From Candidatus Omnitrophota bacterium (lineage in GTDB: Bacteria; Omnitrophota; Gorgyraeia; Zapsychrales; Fredricksoniimonadaceae): a stretch of 10,630 bases of DNA. Each line of letters starts with the position of its first letter. Within the stretch, counting starts at the first letter, position 1. The notes under the pieces are model-generated. The model did no database searches and was not told where the DNA came from. It saw nothing but the letters and a program-made list of their open reading frames with translations. Positions 1-9,000 of this stretch are shown in pieces. The position numbers and the translations under genes were made by a program. The DNA is taken from the NCBI GenBank assembly GCA_016206745.1, contig JACQQW010000183.1, forward strand, positions 1-10,630. Direction: 5' to 3'.

Positions 1-3000
1 ATCACAAACAGCCGTTTAATGTTGGGCTGGATGAATTTAACAACTGGTTGCAGGGCAGGGAATACACCGAGAAACAGTTCAATGAGATGAAGGAAATTTT
101 ACGGCAGGCGCCCTGGCCTGGCATTGATATCAAGACGGCGGATGCGAATCAAACGCTCCTGGAATTGATTCAGGGGAATTTATCCAACGTTATTATCACG
201 TACGGCAATGAGAACGCCGAAGAAATAACGAAATTTTTAAATAGCAACGGTAAGGAGGCCGTGTTCTTACGGGGTGTCAGTGAAGGGGAAGACCCGGAAG
301 AAAGCCGCAGAAACAAGGCCTTAATGGAGGAAGCCTTAAAAGGTGGTAAGCCAGGTAAGATTTATGTGGCCACGCCGGTGTTCGCCAAAAAATACGGGTT
401 CAAAGGCGATTATCGCCTGATCATCATGCACGCCCAGCGCTGGGACACCACGGACCTAAGCCATGCCCTTAACCGCATCTTGCGCAGTCATAAGAAAGAT
501 GAGCAGGGAGACAAATATTTCCTCTATGACAGTGAAGAAATCACCCCCTTTATAAATTACGTCAGCGACGACATCCGGGAAATCGAAAAATTGCAAGACC
601 CGAACATCCCGGCGGACATTGCGGAATATATCCGGCAATTTAAAAGAATAGAGAAACAAGATTTGGAACAAAGAGAGCCGTATGCCATGTTGGAATTGGT
701 GACGGATTTCCGGCAATTATTGCTGCGTTCCAGCGCGCATGAGCATGCCATTTTGAATATGTTCCGCAACGCCTATACAACAAATTTTATATATAACTTA
801 TACAACACCGCCCAAAACGACGAAGAAAAGGAAGCCCTTAAAGAGGCGTTATTTAAAGACGCCGTGAGTGGCCACGCCCAGCAAGAACTCAATGACCGGT
901 ATTTGACCAGCATAGAATGGTTCAATGCCGCCCATAAAGCGAGTATCGAGGCCGTGCAAATTATGCTTAAAGATTTGCTGGTCCTGCACCGCAAGAAATT
1001 GGATCCGGAAACGGTCAAGAAAATAGAAGAGTATCTGAACTTCCTCGAACAGCGCAAGAACAAGACGCTCAATGAATTGCATCCGGTCAATAATTCCCCT
1101 CAAGAGTGGAAAAAGGCCATTCGCGAGGCGGGGAAGGAGGAACGCGTATTTACGCCGGAAGAATATGATGCTTTCTACGAAGGCGCGGCCTATTTGGCCC
1201 GTTGGAAAATGGCCAGTGATATAAAGAGTGTTTATGAAAATTCTTATGCCAATGTGGTGGAAGTAAGCTATTTAGAAGACACCGTGGCAGATGCCCTCAA
1301 AGGCAACGGGGACTTGGTCAAAAAGGGCCGGCTGACCCCCAAGGGCGTTCAGGTTGTGCAGCTGATGGAGGCCCTGCAGAAGCTTAGCCCGCAATTAAAT
1401 CAAGCGCTGGCCAAGCTGCTCAAATCGAATGATGTGGCGCAGGCCAGGCAGCTGCTGGGGGCCCAAGCGAGGCCACAGGACATTGCTTTTGCCGCGTTGC
1501 TGGCGGCCCTGGGTCTGGTAAGCCATAAAGAGGAGTTGCAAGAGCAGTTGAAAGCGCTGCACGAAGATCGTAGATTGTTCCCCACCGTCGTCATTTTGTC
1601 CCGCCTGGCCGAGGCCCAAGGGAAAACCGAAATTGTGGAAGCTCTAAAATACCTGGTCAATCAAGACCTGATCCAGCAGGAAGATGGGCCTGGAATGCCA
1701 AAGCTGGGAATGGTGGACAACTGGATGTCCAAATTATCCCCAGATGCCTGGGTGAAAGATTCGCCCTTTGTCGAGGCCCACGGACTTGACGTGAATGTCT
1801 CTCTGGCTCTGGCCAGGTTTAACATAGACAGTTTAAAAGCCGTTGCCGCGGGCACCACGCTTGCGCCGTATGAGGTTTTGACCGCGCTGGCCCTGTCAGA
1901 GGCGTTCGATGAGCTGGCGGCCCAGGCCCAGCGCCATAAAGATGATCAATTCAAAGAGCAGGTGGAGTCTTTAAAGAACATTATAGAGAGGTTGAAACGG
2001 CAAGCCCTGGACGAAGAAAAAGCCGATATGCTTAAAGACACCCCCTATAATCTTGACCATCCCGATACAGAGGCCAATGTGCCGATTGTGCTCCAGGTGC
2101 TGGACGCGCTGGAAAAAAAGTACGGTTTTAAAGCAGGCGAACTAGTGGATCGTAAGGTCCTCAACACGGACAGCCATGACCGCATCAAAAATGTCTTGCA
2201 ACAGCGAAAAATCATGGAAGTTGTCCGTTCCCTTGGATCCCTAAGCCCAGCGCTCAAAAGCCAATTGGTCAAGGTGTTCAAGGGCAGGGACGAGATGGAG
2301 CAGGCCAAGGCCCTGATGGCCGCGGGAATCACGACGCCGCAGGAAATGCAATTGGCCGCGCTGCTATTGAAGCTAAGGCTGGTTAACAAGAATTCACTGC
2401 TCCAGGAAATAGAAAAGGCCCGCAAAGTCCAATCCATATTGCCCAATGTTTCAGCCGTGTACCTCGCGGCCCAGGACAAAGGCCGCAAAGCCGTTGTACA
2501 AGCCTTGAAGCCTTTATATGATGCCGTACACGCCGCGGAAACTCCCTTGGAAATATCCGCCACCGGTGAGACAACCTTTACTGGCGCCGTCTTTGCCGGT
2601 ATTGTAAACGTTTTTGAGCAATTAAGCCTTGAAGACTTAAGGGCCATCGCCGGCAAAGGGCTTAATTCCCTTAATCCATACGAGGTCTTAACAGCACTTG
2701 GTATTCCGGAATTTTTGGAGGACATCTTGACCAAGGCCCAGGGCCAAGAGCAGGAAATCAGAGAACAAATGGTCCGTTTGGCAGAAGATATGCGCCAGCA
2801 ATTGGAAGCATTAAAACTGCAAAGCCTGGCCTATGAAGCCGCCCAGATCATCAGTAAAGGGCGCCGGTACACCCAACGGATTTCAGATGACCGGCGGCTG
2901 CAAATACTCCTGGATGCGGTCACTTCGTTGGAACAAAAATACAAGGTGGAATTGACCTATACAGCGGCCAATGAGTATGAAGGGGCTGACCTCAGGCTGG

Positions 3001-6000
3001 TCAATCCGGACGCCGCCCGGATGGTGGAGGAAACGCTGGAGCAAATGAATGCAGCGGCTAAAAAGGACCAGAAAAGCTGGTGGAACACAGCGCGCAAAAA
3101 AACCGCCAAGGTTGCGGGCATTGCGGCCATGATGTTCATGTTCCATTTTGGCCATAATGCGGACGCTCATAATAATAGGGGAGATCACGGTACAGGTGGA
3201 ATGCCGGCGCCTACTTCTCCGGTCACTACCCCGCCGGCGCCGTTTACGCTGCCTGCTGTTCCCGCGCCGGGACCGAACCCTGATCCAATGCCGGCACCAG
3301 GTGGCGGCGGCGCAGGAGGAGGAAAAGCTTCGGGCGGCAATGCGCCGGTGGTGGTAGAACAAGTCGGTGAACATCGAGGGCTGGCATTAAGGATCGACGC
3401 TCCGGCTAAGGCCACACAAGTTCGAGATGGAAAAGATCGAATAAAAACCACATTTGCCTCAAAGCGCGGAGAATCGCCGGGCATTACTTCATCTGTCGCC
3501 TCTTCTCCCAAGAGGTCAGACAGAGGAAATGCAATACAAGGGACAAAAGCAGGACAAGTAGTTAGCAGCACAGCAGTTGCAGCAAAACGTAGTCCTAACA
3601 GTGAAGTTGCAGTTAGAGAGGTTAGCGCGAGCTTTGTCTCGCCGGAAGCACAAGAAGGTGTAGAGACGCATAGCAATGCGTCTGTACAAGAAGTTGATGT
3701 GCCAGAAGGTACGGGCTCTGACAGGACGAGAGATCGCTCTCGTGCCGCAGATGATGATCGCAGTACAAATGTTGTACTTGACAATGGAAATAGCGCGTCT
3801 AACCATACGCCCGGTTTACGCCGTGCGAATGATGGTATAAGCGCCCAAGGTGTATCAACCACAGAAGCAGAGAGTCTGCCTAGTGTACAAGGTGGACAAA
3901 CTATGGAAGTGGGAAATATACGCTCTGAGGGTGGCGACGTAGGCGCTACATATACAGGAATCAGGAAGTACATGTCCTTGGCAGGGACTCTGTCTCTGGC
4001 AGGAATTGCTTATCTGGCAATAGGTGCAAGGAGTCTGTCCAGCCGGATAGGTATAAGGACAAGCCACAAATCTCAAGGTTCTCGAAGTGTGCCCAACGGC
4101 AGGCATAAAGAACCTAAATCTGCCGCAGTGCAAGAAGTGTCTGTCCCATCAGTTGATGGCCCTAATCAAAACAGGGTCAAAACCGACGGTAGGGTTCGTG
4201 CGTCCTTCCAATATATAAATAATCTTCTCAGCCGCATCAAAGCATTAACCAGCGTGACCTTCTTCATTTCATTTGTCGAAATCCTAACAACCTTTATCCA
4301 ACGCAAAGGGGGTACCACATGGTCGCCCAACAACTCAAATTCCAACACGTCGTCAACCTCCCCAACATCGACTCTCAAATCGCCACAGCCCGCGACTCCC
4401 GCAACAGGACCCACATCTACCTCATCGTCAACCATCAAGGCCCTGTTTACAAAAGGAACGGTATCAACGGCACCTGGGACATTGTTGGTCCCGGCGATCG
4501 CCGCCTTGTCCTTGATCTTATTGACGCCGGCAACGGCCGCGGCCGCCTTGCCCGGTATAGCACCGGTAATGTCGTTTGTTAGCGCGTATATTGTTCCATA
4601 TTTGATCGTATCGGCTGTTTTGAGCCTGTTCATATTGTTGTTTTGGGACCATACAGAACATATAATTCGCAGGGCATGGCAAGTTTTGATGGCATGGTTT
4701 AATCCTGACGGCATTCAGGCCGTTTCTGCGGCCCCCCACAATGTGGTCACGAACCAGACTACTACCGCCAAAGCAAAGCCACTGAGCCATTATATTCATC
4801 TGGGTATTTTCGGCGTGGCCGGAGGCGTTGTTCTTTTATGGAGTATTGGCGGACTGCCCTGGCTGACCCCGTTGTTCTTCCCTATTGTCGACAGCGCCAT
4901 TCACAATATCACGCCCTACTTAACGGCATTATTTAAAGATGTCCCTGCGGATTCCGTCCTTGGGTGGGTCAAAACCGCTTTTGATGCCTTTAAGCTTTCT
5001 AATGACATCCCGGACCTTGTCGTTAAATTGGCCATTACTTTTGCCTTGAGTATAGAATCGGTTTTGGTCAAAAACTTCCCCAATTTAAAGAACATTTTTA
5101 AAAAAGAAAAAGATAAAGAAAAAGATGTGGTGTCCAAACAAAGCCTTGGTGTTCTGCTGTGGGACACCTTGAATTTTGCCGCGTTGCTGTACCTTGTATT
5201 CAGCGGTATTCATATCATTGAAAAAGGGGCAATCAACAGTGCTCTGGGACATATTATTCAGTGGAATATTTATGAAGCATGGAATGTACTCAAAAATATA
5301 TTCAGCAATGGATTTGACCGTCAAACCGTCTTTGAACTCATCATGGTCGGCATGTTCTTCAAGGTCTTTTACTTTGGGACAGGCATTGTTAAAAAACTTT
5401 TCCAAGGCGAAGAATATTTGCTTAAGGTCAATGCCCATGGCAAGTCCCGCAGGAACACGGTCATACAAGACATGAGAGCAATTTTTACGGCCTATTTCGG
5501 CCCGGAAGCTGTAGGCCAATTTAATGAGATCATTGCGGGCGTACCGACCAGCCGCGCCGGCAATAAGCAAATTGCCCGGGCCTATTTGATTTTATTGAAG
5601 AATCTTAAGGGCATTCATGATCTTTATACCCGAAATGACCATACCCGTCCGGAATTCGTTCAGGAATTCTACGCGGCCTTGTCTAAACAGGGCACCATGG
5701 TTAAATTCTTTAAAGGCATTCCATTTCTTGTGATGTTTGTCGGATTGGCTGTTGGCATGGTCCATAATTACTGGATCATGTTATACGCAGGTTTAATGAT
5801 GAAATTGGTGTTCGGCGGTTTCGCGGAAGAATCCAGAAAGCTCTTTAAAAGCGTGTTTGGCGTGTACCGGATAAAGGCTTTGCAGAATTTGTCTCCAAAG
5901 TGGCGGACCATCATCGGAGTTCCGTTTGCGCCGTTGGTGTTTGCGGCAGGGGTGGGCGCATTTTTGTGGAGCATGCTGGAGAAATTCCTTTTGCCTGTGG

Positions 6001-9000
6001 CTTTATATATTTCCCAACGGGATTTTGAAGCATGGCATAAACCGGACATTGGTGTGCCTGCGGACAAGCAAGAAGAAGCCCGCGATAAAACCAAGAAAGA
6101 GATCATGACGGTATTGGCTTATTTAAAGAATCCCAATGCCCTGACAGGGCTGGAGCCATTAAAGCTGCGCTACGCGGCAGCCACATTTGATTTTTCGATC
6201 CGCTGGAATTTCTTGTATTCTTTTGGTTATTTCTTGCTCTTTCGTTTGTTTATGTACGTCGTTTCACACATTACCCCGGGTATTGTAGGGGCCATCGAAC
6301 AGATTCCTTCATTCAAGCATATTTTAACCAATGAGCAGGTCATTTGGGGATGGCTGGGCCCGGTGCTGGAGCGAGTGCTGCCATTGGATTGGGTGACTGA
6401 TGCCAAGCATTTATTTAAATTCACCGGGTCTGAGATCTTGAGATTGCATTTGCTGGGATTCTTGCTGCATCCATGGGCCGCAATCAAAGTCGTGTTGGAC
6501 AAATTTCTTGATTTTAATGCGGCCAAGGCTTTCGCGGGGCTTTATGTCAATCCGCAGTTAGGTTATAAGAAATACGGCGTCCCCACTCTTGAAGCAGACC
6601 AACTCATTGACCGTTTGTTCTCAGACAGCGGCAGTATTAAGCCAGAGGAAAAAGAAAACATCAAAAAACAACTGGAACAAGCCCATCAAAGCGGCAGGTT
6701 AAGGTTTAAGAGCCCATTATCAAGGGTCCTTTTGACTGAGCATTTTGGTTTGATCATGGAAGGTCAGAATTTTGATGCCGTCAGGCAGCGTGATTCTTTA
6801 TTGTCCTTAACCAAACGGACTTTGAGGAAAACATTGCTCGCGGTCTTGTCGGGGATCATCGTATTGACGCTGCCGGTTGTGCCGTACTTTATTTTTGTCG
6901 GTTCCAATAAGTACGCATTTCGTAATCAGTTCTTTAGTTTATTGACCCAGCAGCAAATGCGCCAATACCACAGCATTGTGGGTTTGATGACCGTTAACGC
7001 GGAAATTGCGGCGGGGGTAGGGATCGGGGAAAAACTGGAAGGTCTGCCTAAAGTTTTAGTTCATTTGGCGGAAGGCGCAAGCGCCCCGAATGGATACCAT
7101 GGGTCGGCGTTGAATATAGCGGAATCGTTCTTAAAATTGTTCGGCATAGATCCGAAGAATGATGTGCCGCATGTTCAAAATTGGGTTGCATCCACGTTTG
7201 GCTTCAAGGGTGATCTTAGAAGTTGGGCAGAGTATCTCACAGTCAAGAATGCTTATGGCGAAACCATAGCGGCAAAGGATTTGAAAGGACTCCCTCCGGA
7301 GGTTGCAAAACATATAGATAAGCATGGTGAGTTCCCGGATTATGAATTGTTTGATCAATGGTACCAGGAAGCCAAAGACAAAAAGAATGGCAAAGCCCGG
7401 ATGACCGAAACCCTCAACTGGCTGAGGGACAATTTGGGTGAGGCAAATTTTGACATCACGAAATACGCGGGACTTAAGGACAATGCGGCTTTGACGGCGA
7501 AATTGAAAGAAGACGGGGTGGTGGCCGCATTGCTGGTCAAGAAAATCAATGAAAGCAATGCCCCAGGCATTGTTACTGCCCGGACGGAAAAAGATCCGCA
7601 AGGCAATGGGCCGGTCATCAAGATTGATATCATCCGGTTGGGACCCAAGGGCCAAAGTGCCATCAAGATTGAGCAAGGGGACGGTAAAGCCATCGAGATC
7701 AATGCCGAAGGAGAAGTGGTCCCCGCCGCGGATGATATCAAAGCGGATTTGGTGCCCCAATCCACCGCCAAACCATCCGGCCCGCGCATTATATTGACCA
7801 CTTCGGCGGAGAGTTTGATCGGCGGGCCATTGAATATGTCCAAACTCCATGAGGCATTGGCCAAAGAGTTAAAGCGTGAAGCCAACAGCGTTTTGGTGTT
7901 CGGCATCCAGGAAGAGGCCAATAAGGCAAGCGCGCAAGACCGTCCGGAAGGCAATGTGGGCGCGCTCATGAACGCCTTGAACCAGAGATATGGTAATGTG
8001 ACCACGCTTTACAAAAATAATGAAGAATTGTTCGGGCCCGTAATCACTTTGGAAGATTTTCAAAAAGCCCTGGCCGACGGACGCTTGACCACCCAGGAAA
8101 TCCAGGCATTGCCCAAAGCGTTCATTGAATTTCTGGAAAAGAAAGCCGGGTATAAACCCGAGGATACGGGCAGGGTCATCACCATCGATGAAATGGCCGC
8201 TATCGCCGACAGAGAAAAAGTCCTGGCGTCCAGGTCCAAAGAATTCTGGACGGTGTTTCATGTGGATGTGGACGAGGTCATTAAGAATGGGAATGTTTCC
8301 GTCCAGGATTTAAGGATCCAGGCGGCGCAGTGGCTCAATGATGGCAGGGATCGCAAGGGCAAGGCTGTCCGTATTCAGATCGCTCAATACGGGGAGCATT
8401 CTCTAAGCGGCGATTTGCTCACCGTGTCTTTGGCGAAGCTTTTTGAAGACCCCCTCCCTAGCCCTCCCCACAAGGGGGAGGGAACATTGGGTGAGAGGAC
8501 TCTCCACAAGGGGGAGGGAAGATACCTCGATGACATCAACGCTTTGTTTGCCGCCAAAGCGGAAGAATATAAAGACGGGCATTATTTCGCGGACCCGGTC
8601 AAGGCCAGGTCCCTGAAAGAGCAAGCCATGCCGCCGGAACAGCCGACGGAGAAACAGCGGGTCACGGTCAAGAATTTCGCCGAGATATTGTCCCGGGACA
8701 AGGCCGCGATGGAACAAAAGCAGGCCAGGACCGCGGCCCAAACATTGGCCGCGTTGACAAACATCCCCGGACAGTGGAAGACCCTGGATGAATTGTTGCG
8801 GCCGCAGCAGCATGGCGAACGTTACAGCAAAGACCTGCACGGCAAGGCGTATGAGGCTTTGGGGGCCGCTTTAAAAGACGCCACCGGTCACGCGCCGCGG
8901 ACATCGGAGGAATTCGCCCAGGCCATGGAGTTCGTGGCCAGGAAACTGATGGGCCGGCACGACGAGGTCCCGTTCAAAGATATTATCGACCATCTGGCAA

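Noticed and set aside
387..2138. Short match KKYGFK at residues 129-134 and 705-710 as a third repeat copy
   Set aside because: Only six residues match and the flanks do not align, so it is probably chance.
2045..2734. 229-codon minus-strand ORF
   Set aside because: It overlaps repeat copies A and B, whose protein similarity proves the + frame. The Ser/Leu/Thr-rich antisense product has no domain character.
3185..3973. 262-codon minus-strand ORF
   Set aside because: It lies opposite the Pro/Gly and polar linker. Its Pro/Ser/Ala/Thr-rich product is the complement of that composition, and the + frame is continuous through it.
4166..4714. 182-codon minus-strand ORF
   Set aside because: Antisense shadow of the Ser/Thr/Pro linker and first membrane spans; no start signal or domain seen.
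7131..8261. Three overlapping minus-strand ORFs (130-239 codons)
   Set aside because: Several open antisense frames overlap each other here, which is the pattern of shadows opposite codons rich in GCC, GAT and AAG. None has a ribosome site or recognisable motif.
8462..8482. GC-rich hairpin as a transcription terminator
   Set aside because: There is no U-rich tract after the stem, and it lies inside an open frame that continues for over 2 kb. Its dispersed-repeat layout explains it better.
8403..8840. 145-codon minus-strand ORF with a SLPLVGRAREG-type peptide
   Set aside because: This peptide is a common false translation of the REP-like palindrome on its other strand. The rest is a shadow of the + frame.
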